Positions 1-8,427 of a stretch of 64,000 bases of DNA are shown here, piece by piece (the stretch's first letter is position 1; every line of letters begins with the position of its first letter). The position numbers and the translations under genes were made by a program. The stretch comes from Pseudomonas sp. Os17 (GTDB lineage: Bacteria > Pseudomonadota > Gammaproteobacteria > Pseudomonadales > Pseudomonadaceae). Below the pieces are notes generated by a model. That model was not told where the DNA came from. It was given only the letters and a program-made list of their open reading frames with translations, and ran no database searches. The stretch lies in contig NZ_AP014627.1 of assembly GCF_001547895.1 (NCBI RefSeq), forward strand, positions 3,227,501 through 3,291,500, read 5' to 3'.

Positions 1-274
1 ACAGCGTGTCGCAGCCCTGCAACGCGGCGGCGAACCCGTCGACATCGGCCAGGTCGCCGACCACCAGTTCCAGGCCGTGCAGGGGGCCGAACTGCTGTTC
101 GCCCTTGGCCCTGGAGCGCACCAGGGCCTTGACCTTGCAGCCTCGGGCCAGCAGCTCGCGTACCAGGTTGTTGCCCAGCAGGCCGGTGGCACCGGTGACA
201 AAGGTGCAGTGCATTTCAGGGCCATAGCCGCTATCGGTGTCCGTGGTTACAGGGTGTTCGGGGGCGTTGCTCAT
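1..274 (-). CDS. NAD-dependent epimerase/dehydratase family protein (partial, cut by window edge)
   Basis: The reading frame on the minus strand is open from an ATG at 274 to the left edge, so only the N-terminal 91 residues are visible. About 20 residues after the start is a Rossmann nucleotide-binding loop, TGATGLLGNN, followed by LVRELL and a basic VRS segment. This is the layout of the extended SDR / dihydroflavonol-reductase-like family, which oxidises or reduces sugars or small carbonyl compounds with NAD(P). A second in-frame ATG at 214 (MHCTFVTGATG) would remove the poorly conserved 20-residue N-terminus and is an alternative start. The gene is divergent from the LysR regulator at 395, the usual arrangement for a regulator and its target. 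Substrate cannot be told from this fragment. Confidence 0.8.
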   Translation of the reverse strand, partial: MSNAPEHPVTTDTDSGYGPEMHCTFVTGATGLLGNNLVRELLARGCKVKALVRSRAKGEQQFGPLHGLELVVGDLADVDGFAAALQGCDTL

Positions 275-394
275 TCAATCCGTTCCATGGGGAGGCGAGG
301 GCGCTAGATATACCTTGGACGAGACCCCGGAAAAATGGCGAGTCCTGCATAATGGCTTTGCGAATTTGCACAGCTGACGGCAGGGAGTAGCACT

Positions 395-1276
395 TTGGAA
401 GCCAATTGGGATGATCTGCGCCTGTTGCTGGCGGTCTGGCGACGGGGCAGCTTGCTACAGGCCGGGCAGTTGCTGCAGGTGGCGCCGTCGACGGTGTCCC
501 GGCGCTTGAGCCAGCTGGAGGCGGCCCTGGGCGAACCGTTGCTGGAGCGGGGCGTCGAAGGCTGCTGGTTGACCCCTCGGGGCCAGGCGCTGGTGGACGT
601 GGCCCTGGCGGCGGAGGCCGGGCTCAGGCGACAGCGGGCCCTGGGCAACCCGCCGCGACAGAGCGAACTGCAGGGCAGCATCCTGGTCAGCGCCGGGGAG
701 GGCTTTGCCTCCAGTGTGCTCGAGGCGGCCCGGCGCCTGACATCGGCCCACCCTGGATGCTCGGTGGAATTGCAGGTCAGTGCCGAGTTTCACAAGCTGG
801 CTCGCGGTGTGACGGATATCGCCGTGCGAACCGCGCACCTGGGGGAGCCGTCGCTGATCTATCGAGCCCTGGGCAAGCTTGAATACGGGGTGTTTGCCAG
901 CGCGGACCTGCTGCGCCGCTGCCCGGGCATCACCCCGGCCACCGCCCCCACCATCGGCCTGTTGCCGCCCCTGGACAACTTGCCGCCGATGCGCACGGCC
1001 AAGGCCGCAGGCCTTGACGGCAAGCAGATCCGGGTCAACTCGTTCAGTGCGCAGGTCGAGGCGGTGCGTCAGGGGATGGGGGTTGCGGTGATGCCGCGGA
1101 TTTTGGCCGGGGATCTGCTGGAGGTGTTTGCGCCCATGGCATTTGCGCCGCTGGAGGTCTACCTGGTGACCCGGCCGCAAGCCTTGAAGCAGCCGCACAT
1201 CAAGCAGTTTTTCACGGTGCTGGAGCAGGTGCTGGGTGAGCGGCTGTCGGCTGCTGCAACCGGCGCAACCGCTTAG
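395..1276 (+). CDS. LysR-family transcriptional regulator
   Basis: A 293-residue protein of normal LysR length. The N-terminal winged helix-turn-helix (about residues 4-62) shows WDDLRLLLAVWRRGSL and APSTVSRRLSQLEAALGEPL. The remainder is a LysR substrate-binding domain that senses a small effector. The start is a TTG at 395 preceded by AGGGAG at good spacing. It gives the typical LysR beginning with the WDDLR motif, and no ATG lies nearby upstream in frame. The 120-bp gap to the divergent epimerase gene probably holds the shared operator. Its stop codon lies in the loop of a hairpin shared with the convergent rlhA gene. The regulated pathway is unknown; control of the divergent dehydrogenase is an inference. 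Confidence 0.88.
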   Translation: MEANWDDLRLLLAVWRRGSLLQAGQLLQVAPSTVSRRLSQLEAALGEPLLERGVEGCWLTPRGQALVDVALAAEAGLRRQRALGNPPRQSELQGSILVSAGEGFASSVLEAARRLTSAHPGCSVELQVSAEFHKLARGVTDIAVRTAHLGEPSLIYRALGKLEYGVFASADLLRRCPGITPATAPTIGLLPPLDNLPPMRTAKAAGLDGKQIRVNSFSAQVEAVRQGMGVAVMPRILAGDLLEVFAPMAFAPLEVYLVTRPQALKQPHIKQFFTVLEQVLGERLSAAATGATA

Positions 1277-1287
1277 GGTTGCGCCGG
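1260..1287. terminator. Bidirectional hairpin between LysR gene and rlhA
   Basis: Perfect 11-bp arms, CCGGCGCAACC at 1260-1270 and GGTTGCGCCGG at 1277-1287, with a 6-nt loop. The loop contains the TAG stop of the LysR gene. It lies between two convergent genes. There is no long T run, so a bidirectional terminator is inferred from stem strength and position. Confidence 0.6.
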
Positions 1288-1295
1288 CCCGGCAC

Positions 1296-3299
1296 TCAAT
1301 GCGGTGCGCGGGGGATGGTCTTGAGCAGGTCTTCGGGGCTGATATGGCCGACGACGGCTTCGGCGGCGGCGCTGCCGGGCAGCGGCAGGTCGAGAATGTG
1401 GCCCTTGATCTTGCCCACCACGTGCATCTCGCAGGGCTTGCAATCGAACTTCAGGGTCAGCACTTCGTCACCGTGCACCAGTTGCATCGGCGCCACCTTG
1501 GTGCGCACTCCGGTCACGCCCTTGGCCTGCTTGGGGCACAGGTTGAAGGAGAAGCGCAGGCAGTGCTTGGTGATCATCACCGGCACGTCGCCGTGCTCTT
1601 CGTGGGCCTCGAAGGCAGCATCGATCAGTTGCACGCCGTGGCGGTGGTAGAAGTCCCGGGCCTTCTGGTTGTAGACGTTGGCCAGGAACGACAGGTGCGA
1701 CTCCGGGTACACCGGCGGCGGGTTGCTCTCGGCCTTGCGCGCGCCTCGCGGATGGGCGGCGATGCGCGCGGCGTCCAGGGCTTCGATGACTTCCCGGCGC
1801 AACGCCTTGAGCTGGGAGTTGGGGATGAAGTAGGCCTGGGGCGCATCCAGCTTGATGTCAGTGGCGTGGTAGAGGGTGGTGCCCAGTTGCCCGAGCAGGT
1901 CCTGCAGTTGCCCCAGGGCCTGTTCCGGCTTGTTGGCCACGCCGAACGGACCGTCCAGGGCGACGCTGGCGCTGATGCCTTCTTCGCTGGTGGCGGTCAG
2001 TTCCAAGCGTTCTTCCCGCAGGCGGGCCAGCCACGACAGGCCGATGCGCCGCTCGGCGGAGGTACGGGTCAGGGCCTGTTGCCAGTTGTGATCGAGGTTG
2101 CGGCTCAGCGGATGGTTGGGCCGCAGGCGGCTCAGGGCTTCGGGCATCTCGTTGGGTTCGACCCGGTAGCGGTAGCGCTTCTGGCCGTCTTCTTCGAACT
2201 CGCCGCGGGCTTCAGCGATGTTGGCGCGAAAACCCACCACTTCGCGCTTGACCAGCAGGTTGAGGCCGTCGCCATTGGACAGCGGCTCAAAGGTCACCAC
2301 TTGCAGGTCGCGCTTGCCGACCTTTTCCACGGTGCCCACTGGCAGCCCGGTGAAGGTCGGCGAATCGAAGGCGCCGATGTCGATCTTGCGCTCGCTGACG
2401 AAGTAATCGGTGCTGCCACGGTGGAAGGTCTTGTCCGGATCGGGGACGAAGAAGTGCGCGGTGCGGCCGCTGGATGCGCGGGCCAGGTCCGGACGGTCTT
2501 CGAGCACGGCGTCCAGGCGCTGGCGGTAGTAGGCCGTGATGTTCTTCACGTAGGCCATGTCCTTGTAGCGCCCCTCGATCTTGAACGAGCGCACGCCGGC
2601 TTCCACCAGGGCGCGGATGTTGGCGCTCTGGTTGTTGTCCTTCATCGACAGCAGGTGCTTCTCGTAGGCGATCACCCCGCCGTGCTCGTCTTTCAGGGTG
2701 TAGGGCAGGCGGCAGGCCTGGGAGCAGTCACCGCGGTTGGCACTGCGCCCGGTCTGGGCGTGGGAGATGTTGCACTGCCCGGAAAACGCCACGCACAGCG
2801 CGCCGTGAATGAAGAATTCGATGGCCGCGTCGGTTTCGGCGGCGATGGCGCTGATTTCCTTGAGGTTCAGCTCGCGGGCCAGTACCAGCTGGGAGAAACC
2901 GGCCTGGTCGAGGAACTTGGCCCGCTCCAGGGTACGGATATCGGTCTGGGTGCTGGCGTGCAGCTCGATGGGCGGAATATCCAGCTCCATCACCCCCAGG
3001 TCCTGGACGATCAACGCATCGACACCGGCGTCGTACAACTGGTGGATCAGCTGGCGCGCCGGCTCCAGTTCGTTGTCGTGGAGGATGGTGTTGAGGGTGG
3101 TGAACACCCGGGCGTGATAGCGGCGGGCGAACTCCACCAGCTGGGCGATCTCGCCCACCTCGTTGCTGGCGTTGTGGCGGGCGCCGAAGCTCGGGCCACC
3201 GATGTACACCGCGTCGGCGCCGTGCAGGATGGCTTCGCGGGCGATGGCCACGTCGCGGGCAGGGCTGAGCAGTTCCAGGTGATGTTTGGGCAAGGACAT
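1296..3299 (-). CDS. rlhA: Peptidase U32-family 23S rRNA 5-hydroxycytidine C2501 synthase
   Basis: A 667-residue protein that closely follows E. coli RlhA (YdcP) in length and motifs from start to end. It begins with LELLSPARD, AREAILHGADAVYIGGP and TLNTILHD. The U32 core has ELHASTQTDIRT, EFFIHGALCVAFSGQC, GRSANRGDCSQACRLPY and SFKIEGRYKD. The C-terminal region (DUF3656-like) has FYHRHGVQLIDAAFEAHE and KFDCKPCEMHVVGKIKGHI. RlhA hydroxylates C2501 of 23S rRNA near the peptidyl-transferase centre. The conserved cysteines are thought to be needed for activity. The ATG at 3299 gives the conserved N-terminus although no strong ribosome-binding site precedes it. It stands alone and is convergent with the LysR gene. 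Confidence 0.93.
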   Translation of the reverse strand: MSLPKHHLELLSPARDVAIAREAILHGADAVYIGGPSFGARHNASNEVGEIAQLVEFARRYHARVFTTLNTILHDNELEPARQLIHQLYDAGVDALIVQDLGVMELDIPPIELHASTQTDIRTLERAKFLDQAGFSQLVLARELNLKEISAIAAETDAAIEFFIHGALCVAFSGQCNISHAQTGRSANRGDCSQACRLPYTLKDEHGGVIAYEKHLLSMKDNNQSANIRALVEAGVRSFKIEGRYKDMAYVKNITAYYRQRLDAVLEDRPDLARASSGRTAHFFVPDPDKTFHRGSTDYFVSERKIDIGAFDSPTFTGLPVGTVEKVGKRDLQVVTFEPLSNGDGLNLLVKREVVGFRANIAEARGEFEEDGQKRYRYRVEPNEMPEALSRLRPNHPLSRNLDHNWQQALTRTSAERRIGLSWLARLREERLELTATSEEGISASVALDGPFGVANKPEQALGQLQDLLGQLGTTLYHATDIKLDAPQAYFIPNSQLKALRREVIEALDAARIAAHPRGARKAESNPPPVYPESHLSFLANVYNQKARDFYHRHGVQLIDAAFEAHEEHGDVPVMITKHCLRFSFNLCPKQAKGVTGVRTKVAPMQLVHGDEVLTLKFDCKPCEMHVVGKIKGHILDLPLPGSAAAEAVVGHISPEDLLKTIPRAPH

Positions 3300-3423
3300 G
3301 TTTTTTTAGTCAGGCTTATCAGGGGCAAGGCGCGCATTGTAGCGGCGAAACGCGTGCCCGGCACCCGTGTGCTGCCCGGTGGCGGCCACGCCTTGCGCGC
3401 AGCCGCCGGTTACAGCCGCTGCG

Positions 3424-3804
3424 TCAGGCCTTGGCGGCCATGGCGGTGACTTCCACGCGCATGCCTTCCACCGCCAGGGCGGCCACCCCAACCGCGGCGC
3501 GCACCGGCCAGGGCTTGGCGAAGAAACGCTGGTAGACCTCGTTGAACGCGGCGCGGTCGGCCATGTCGGTGAGGTAGATGGTCAGGTGCATGACCCGGTC
3601 CATGGAGCTGCCGGCGCGCTCCAGGGCGACTTTCAGCGCCTGCAGGGTGCATTCGCTCTGCAGGGTGATGTCCCCCAGTTCCAGGCTGCCGTCGGCGCGC
3701 GTGGGGATCTGGGTCGACACCAGGATGCCGTTGAACGCGGCAACGTCGGAGGAAATGGAATCGGCGTCCGGGTCGGGGGTGAAGATCAGGTCTGGCTGGG
3801 TCAT
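3424..3804 (-). CDS. RidA/YjgF-family protein
   Basis: A 126-residue protein of the RidA (YER057c/UK114) fold. Members hydrolyse reactive enamine/imine intermediates or related compounds as homotrimers. Typical elements are VSTQIPTRADGSLELGDI, an aromatic/hydrophobic trimer-interface helix TLQALKVALERAGSS, and the C-terminal VGVAALAVEGMRVEVTAMA. The last stretch contains the beta strand that in classical RidA carries the GxxVEIExIA ending. Here the usual Arg-containing PxRxxV motif reads PVRAAVGV, so the Arg is retained. I chose ATG 3804 (MTQPDLIF). The frame can be extended 9 codons to a TTG at 3831 but without conservation. It belongs to the atypical RidA subgroups, and substrate is unknown. 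Confidence 0.88.
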   Translation of the reverse strand: MTQPDLIFTPDPDADSISSDVAAFNGILVSTQIPTRADGSLELGDITLQSECTLQALKVALERAGSSMDRVMHLTIYLTDMADRAAFNEVYQRFFAKPWPVRAAVGVAALAVEGMRVEVTAMAAKA

Positions 3805-4022
3805 GGGGGGCTCTGGTGTCCAAGGGTTCAAAAAGCCATGGAGTATAGGGGCGGCCCTGCGCCCTTGTCAGCGCCGATGCGTGGCCTGTGGCGACGGCGG
3901 CGCTGAACGCCGTGGGCTGCTGCGGGTTACATTCCCGCGACTTGCCGCTACTCTTTGCAGCCGCGCCGCAGGCTGGCCAGTGCGGCGCTTGACGTTTCAT
4001 CTATCCAGGTAAGGAACAGGCT

Positions 4023-7000
4023 TTGACTGATCGCATGGTGTTGACGGCTGATGGCAGCGTTAGCGCGTTTTCCACCTTTGAATCCGTGACCTGCCTGGTG
4101 CTGCTGGGTGATCCCGGAGCCGGCAAGAGTCATCTGTTCGAGCACTGGGCCGAGCAGGCGGGCGGCCGGGCCATGTCGCTGCGCGGCTTCCTGTTGCGCG
4201 ATCCCGCGCTGATCGCCGCGGGCAGCACCTTGTTCATCGATGCCCTGGATGAGCACCGTGCGCAGTATGGCGAGCGGCCCGCCTTCGACGACCTGATTCG
4301 CCACCTCGGGCGCTTGCCGCCTTGCCGGGTGCGCATTGCCTGTCGCAGTGCCGATTGGGCGGGGCTCAATGACCTGAAGCTGTTGTCCAGCTGCTTTCCG
4401 GGAAAGGACCAGGTGCAAGAGCTGCACTTGCTGGCGCTCAGCGAAGAGGAACAGCAGCAGGTGCTGGAGCAGCATGGCGGCACGCCAAAGGACTTTCTGC
4501 AGCAGGCGCGCCAGCGCGGCCTGGGCGAAATGCTCGGCAACCCGCTGACCTTGCTGATGCTGGCCCAGGTGGTTGCCCAGGATCACTGGCCCCTGACCCG
4601 CAGGGAGCTGTTCGAGCGTTCCAGCGTGCTGTTGCTGGACGAGCTCAATGCGGCGCACCGCGATGATCGTCAGCCCCATGCGCAACTCTCGGAACAGCAG
4701 ATGCTGGAGGCGGCAGGCCTGTTGTGCGCCTTGCGCCTGCTGGCCGATATCGACGGTTTCTGCACGGACGAGCGCTACGACCGGCGCTATCCGCCCCTGC
4801 GCAAGTTGCATGCATTTGGCACTGCCGCGCTGCGTGCGGCCCTGGCCAGCCGGGTCTTTACCTCGACCCGCGAGCCCGGGGTGTTCGACTACGGCCACAA
4901 GGCCAGCGCCGAGTACCTGGCGGCGCGCTACCTTGCCGGGCAGTTCCATGCCGGGTTGCCGCTGAGCAGAATCCGCCTGTTGCTCTGTGTCGAGGGCAAG
5001 CCGGCTTCGTACCTGCGCGGCGTGCATGCCTGGCTGGCGGTATTTCTCGGGGCGCAGGCCAGCCCGTTCATCGAGGCGGACCCTTATGGAATCCTGGTCT
5101 ATGGCGACGCTGCCTCGCTGAGCGTGCAGAGCAAGATCCAGTTGCTGCAGGCACTGGCCACGCTGGCGTTGGCCGATCCCTGGTTCCGTGGCCAGGAGCC
5201 GCCGGCATTGAACCTGGCGGGCTTCACCGAGCCGGGGCTGGAGCCCTGTTTTCAACGCCTGTTGTCCGACCCGGGCCTGCCCCACGAGCTGCGCTTGCTG
5301 CTCTTGGACCTGTTGCGCGCCGGCCAGCCACTGCCGGCAATGTTGCAACCCTTGACCCAAATGCTGGCCGCTGCGGGCACTCACCTGAACGAGCGTGCCT
5401 ACGCCGCGCAGGCCTTGGCGCGCTGGGGCGAGGAGGGAACTCAGGTGGTGCGCCGGGCCTACCAAGACCTGGTGGGCGACAAGCACGCCAGGAGCCTGTG
5501 TGGCTACATCCTCAGTCACCGCCTGGCAGGCCAGGTCCACTATGACCAGCTGCTGGAGCTCTACCGCCAAGGCGCCGATGCCCAGGGTGCCGCCTACGCT
5601 TCGCTGGCGCGCTGGAGCTTGCATGAGGTGGTGGCCGAGCCCGAGATGACCGCTTGCCTGGACGGCATGGTCGAGTTGTGGCCGCAAATCGCTGAGGACA
5701 ACCCCAGGGGCGAGGTGCTCAGGTTCGTCCTGTACTTGCTGGTGCGGTATCTCAACACCGTGGCCGTGCTGGACGAGCCCCGAGTGTTTCAATGGCTGGC
5801 GTTTATCAATGCCGGCGTGGTCGACCCGCATCCGTGGCTGTTCAATGGGCTGCGCGCGGCGCTGCAGCGACGTCCGGAGACGGCCCAAGGCCTGTTGGAC
5901 AGGGCAGCTAGCCATCCTGGGCTGGCGGGCTGCGAGTTTCTTGAGCAAGAGCTGCCAAGCGCGGACGAGCCGCAGGAGAGCGGCTATCCGTGCCCCGAGG
6001 AATATCAACCTGCGGTTGCAGCGTTGCGCCAGCAACTGCAAGCCGCTAAGGCGCCGCGCACCTGTGACGCTTTCCTGCTGGGGTTCGTGATCTTCGACTG
6101 TATCGAACGCGAGATCCTGGCCGGGCAGGCCTGGTTCTCAGCCTTTCGACAAGCGCAGTACGCGGACTATATCGATTGCATCGTCCTGCACTTTCTGGTG
6201 CTGCCGGACCCTTTCAGGCAGCGCAGTTGCCTGTCGTGGAAAGCCACCCGGCAAATCGCCTTGGCGGACAAGCTCGATGTGGTGTTCCAGGTCCTCAATA
6301 GCGCCGCGTCGCTGGACAAGACGGCCTTGTACGATGTGGTGCGACCGTTCTGCCGGCACCTCGACCTGCCACGCTTTGGCCCCTGCATCAGTCAACTGCT
6401 GAGCAGCGGTGAGGGCCTGGAACATCAGGCCTTCATCATCACCCTGGGGCTGTTGCTGTCGCTGGAGTCGTTCGCTCCTGTGCTGCAAGCCAGCGATACC
6501 GCCACCCGCAATGAGGTGGTCTGGTACCTGCGCGACCTGACCGGGCTGGTGCGCGGATTCGACGGCCCCATGGACCTGTCCGCCGAGCAGGCGTTCTGTT
6601 TCTGCCGCCTGGTCGCCGACCAATACCCGGCCACGCCGCAGGCTTTCGATTGGTTTGCTCCCAGTAACACCGGGGCCGAGGACGCCGATGAGTTCCTGGC
6701 CGGACTGATCAGCTATCTGGCGAGCAAGACCTGCGACGACTCCCGGCGTCATCTGCTCAGCTTGCAAGGTCATCCGCATCTGGCCTCGTGGCACCCCTAC
6801 CTGAACCACGCGCTGCTGCTCAACGACGCCCGGCGGCGTGATGCCCGGCACACCCGGCATGGCTGGGAGCAGGTGGCGCAGGTCCTGAATAACGGCGTGC
6901 CCGGCACTATCGAGCAGATGCAGGCGCTGGTGCTGGATGAGCTGCAAGGGATTGCCGGCCTGCTGCGCAGCAACCTCGACGTGCACAAGTTCTTCTGGAA

Positions 7001-7439
7001 CGAGCTCAAGGGCCGGATCAGCACTCCCAAATGGGAGGAAAGCTGCCGCGACGTGCTGCTGAGCCTGTTGCGTCCGCGACTGGAGGCACGCCAGATCACG
7101 GCCGAGCCCGAGGCGCACATGGCCGATGAAAAACGCGTGGATATCGCGGTGCAAAGCGGGCCCATCAAGCTGGTGATCGAGCTCAAGCGCAGTTCACACA
7201 AGGACGTCTGGAGCGCAATCCAGGATCAGTTGATTGCGCTCTATACCCCCGATCCCGGAGCCCGTGGCTACGGCATCTACGGTGTGTTCTGGCATGGACC
7301 GCGAGCCAAGGTCCGGGCCGGCCCCGGGGGCGTGGTGCCGCAGAGCGCGGAGCAGATGCTGAGCCTGCTCGAGGCCAGCGTCCCCGAGCCGCAGCGGGCG
7401 TACATCAAGGTCTTTGTGCTGGATGTCTCGGGGCGCTGA
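4023..7439 (+). CDS. Large NACHT/STAND-like NTPase with C-terminal PD-(D/E)XK nuclease-like domain
   Basis: A 1,138-residue single-gene protein. Walker A is GDPGAGKSH with K35, and Walker B is TLFIDALDE (D73, D76, E77), the acidic doublet style of NACHT/STAND NTPases. A downstream ACRSADW arginine motif fits a sensor position. Residues about 300-980 are helix-rich, Leu-rich and repeat-like, as in HEAT/TPR sensor regions. Near the C-terminus D1040, E1053 and K1055 (VDIAVQ ... VIELKRSSHKDVW) form a D-x12-E-x-K nuclease-like signature, followed by QLIALYTPDPGARGYGIYGV. The start is TTG 4023 with AAGGA seven bases upstream; ATG 4035 is an alternative. No effector domain precedes the NTPase and no partner gene is present. 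The architecture suggests an anti-phage sensor-nuclease, which is inference. It was not matched to a named defence family. Confidence 0.75.
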   Translation: MTDRMVLTADGSVSAFSTFESVTCLVLLGDPGAGKSHLFEHWAEQAGGRAMSLRGFLLRDPALIAAGSTLFIDALDEHRAQYGERPAFDDLIRHLGRLPPCRVRIACRSADWAGLNDLKLLSSCFPGKDQVQELHLLALSEEEQQQVLEQHGGTPKDFLQQARQRGLGEMLGNPLTLLMLAQVVAQDHWPLTRRELFERSSVLLLDELNAAHRDDRQPHAQLSEQQMLEAAGLLCALRLLADIDGFCTDERYDRRYPPLRKLHAFGTAALRAALASRVFTSTREPGVFDYGHKASAEYLAARYLAGQFHAGLPLSRIRLLLCVEGKPASYLRGVHAWLAVFLGAQASPFIEADPYGILVYGDAASLSVQSKIQLLQALATLALADPWFRGQEPPALNLAGFTEPGLEPCFQRLLSDPGLPHELRLLLLDLLRAGQPLPAMLQPLTQMLAAAGTHLNERAYAAQALARWGEEGTQVVRRAYQDLVGDKHARSLCGYILSHRLAGQVHYDQLLELYRQGADAQGAAYASLARWSLHEVVAEPEMTACLDGMVELWPQIAEDNPRGEVLRFVLYLLVRYLNTVAVLDEPRVFQWLAFINAGVVDPHPWLFNGLRAALQRRPETAQGLLDRAASHPGLAGCEFLEQELPSADEPQESGYPCPEEYQPAVAALRQQLQAAKAPRTCDAFLLGFVIFDCIEREILAGQAWFSAFRQAQYADYIDCIVLHFLVLPDPFRQRSCLSWKATRQIALADKLDVVFQVLNSAASLDKTALYDVVRPFCRHLDLPRFGPCISQLLSSGEGLEHQAFIITLGLLLSLESFAPVLQASDTATRNEVVWYLRDLTGLVRGFDGPMDLSAEQAFCFCRLVADQYPATPQAFDWFAPSNTGAEDADEFLAGLISYLASKTCDDSRRHLLSLQGHPHLASWHPYLNHALLLNDARRRDARHTRHGWEQVAQVLNNGVPGTIEQMQALVLDELQGIAGLLRSNLDVHKFFWNELKGRISTPKWEESCRDVLLSLLRPRLEARQITAEPEAHMADEKRVDIAVQSGPIKLVIELKRSSHKDVWSAIQDQLIALYTPDPGARGYGIYGVFWHGPRAKVRAGPGGVVPQSAEQMLSLLEASVPEPQRAYIKVFVLDVSGR

Positions 7440-7466
7440 GGGCTGGACGGGGCGGCGTAGCGGCGC

Positions 7467-7730
7467 TCAATCGGCGTCGGCTGCGTCCTGGACAGGGCTC
7501 AACCAGGTCGCCAGCACCCGCCGGTCCAGCTCCTCCCAATCGGCCATGCCCAGTACCCGGGTGGTGTTCAGGCCGCGCAGGTAGCCGCGCAGCTGGTAGG
7601 CCACGGCCAGCAGCAGCTGCGGGTCGGCGCTGGGGTCGCCGAGCACGCTTTCGTACTCGATCAGGTAGTCGGCGACGCGGTCGCGGAACTCGGGCAGGAC
7701 GGCATCACGGATCAGGTCAAAAGTTCGCAC
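7467..7730 (-). CDS. Conserved hypothetical protein, 87 residues
   Basis: A small acidic, helical, soluble-looking protein without signal peptide or membrane segment. It starts MRTFDLIRDAVLPEFRDRVADYL and ends with an acidic tail DAADAD. I do not recognise a family. Codon use and third-position GC match the neighbours, so it is likely a real gene. It is convergent with the large NTPase gene (28 bp apart) and has its own upstream region containing a perfect palindrome at 7762-7778. Function unknown. Confidence 0.7.
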   Translation of the reverse strand: MRTFDLIRDAVLPEFRDRVADYLIEYESVLGDPSADPQLLLAVAYQLRGYLRGLNTTRVLGMADWEELDRRVLATWLSPVQDAADAD

Positions 7731-7761
7731 GCAAGAATCCCTTTTAGTTGTAGTTGGACTG

Positions 7762-7778
7762 CCGGGCAGTCTGCCCGG
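7762..7778. promoter_or_regulatory. Perfect palindrome upstream of the 87-residue gene
   Basis: CCGGGCA, a GTC spacer, then TGCCCGG: perfect 7-bp arms 32-48 bp upstream of the start at 7730. There is no T run, so it resembles an operator more than a terminator. The regulator is unknown. Confidence 0.3.
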
Positions 7779-7929
7779 AGGGCAACTATTGGTTCAAGTA
7801 ATAGTGACAATCAAAAAACAGCTATTTTGCTCGGCGCACTAACCGTGGAAAATCGCCGCCCTCGATAGCGCCCGCCAGATTCGACCCGTGGCGCCCTGTA
7901 CCCGCGTTCTTGACTCCAGGATTTGTCCG

Positions 7930-8271
7930 ATGCGCCTTTTACCCCTGTTTGCCATGACTTCTGCCGCTCTCGTGCTGGCCGGCTGTGCCTCCGCGCCGAA
8001 CGACCCGAGCCTGGTCATGCAGACCCGCAAAACACCTGCCCAGTACGCCGATTGCGTGATCCCCAAGCTGCAGAGCAGCGACCAGACCGCGACCGTTTCG
8101 CAGTCGCAGCGCGGCTACCGGATCGTGGTCACCAGCAAGGTGGCCGCGGACAACGTACTGGAAGCCTACAAGGCCCCCAATGGCGGCAAGGTGTTCCTCT
8201 ATGAGCGGCATCTGCTGGCCTCCAGCTTTGCCCCGTCCCATTTCGAAAAGGCCGCGCAAGACTGCCTGTAG
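7930..8271 (+). CDS. Small lipoprotein
   Basis: A 113-residue protein starting MRLLPLFAMTSAALVLAGC with a clear lipobox LAGC, so it should be lipidated on the cysteine after signal cleavage and anchored to a membrane. The mature part contains two further cysteines (ADCVIPKL and the C-terminal AAQDCL), which could form a disulphide in the periplasm. I chose ATG 7930 because it starts the signal peptide directly. The frame extends 14 codons upstream to 7888 but that extension would bury the signal. It resembles short pseudomonad lipoproteins of unknown function. It is convergent with the DUF2256 gene, 12 bp apart. Confidence 0.8.
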   Translation: MRLLPLFAMTSAALVLAGCASAPNDPSLVMQTRKTPAQYADCVIPKLQSSDQTATVSQSQRGYRIVVTSKVAADNVLEAYKAPNGGKVFLYERHLLASSFAPSHFEKAAQDCL

Positions 8272-8283
8272 CCTGCCCAGGGC

Positions 8284-8427
8284 TCATGGCTGCCTGGCGC
8301 GGGCGCTGCGGCGACAGCGTTCGGAGCACCAGCGCACCTCATCCCAGCAACGCGCCCAGCGCTTGCGCCAGGTGAAGGGCCGGCCGCAGGCGGCGCAGTC
8401 CTTGCGCGGCAGTTCGGATTTCTTCAC
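8284..8427 (-). CDS. DUF2256 domain protein, 47 residues
   Basis: A small cysteine-rich protein with two Cys pairs, CAAC near the start and CSERC near the end. It has the family's central [20 protein letters not shown] segment, which suggests a metal-binding treble-clef-like fold. It begins with GTG (KKSELPRK follows). This start overlaps the TGA stop of the photolyase gene in the sequence GTGA, a sign of translational coupling. DUF2256 genes are commonly found beside cryptochrome/photolyase genes in bacteria; their role is not known to me. It is the last gene of the SDR-photolyase-DUF2256 operon. Confidence 0.85.
   Translation of the reverse strand: MKKSELPRKDCAACGRPFTWRKRWARCWDEVRWCSERCRRSARARQP

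Noticed and set aside
1236..3449. Long plus-strand frame of 737 codons opposite rlhA
   Set aside because: Low-complexity Gly/Val/Gln composition typical of the antisense of a high-GC gene; rlhA on the other strand has full family identity.
3948..6041. Long minus-strand frame opposite the NTPase gene
   Set aside because: Antisense composition rich in Gln/His/Leu and no domain; the plus frame has Walker motifs and a nuclease-like end.
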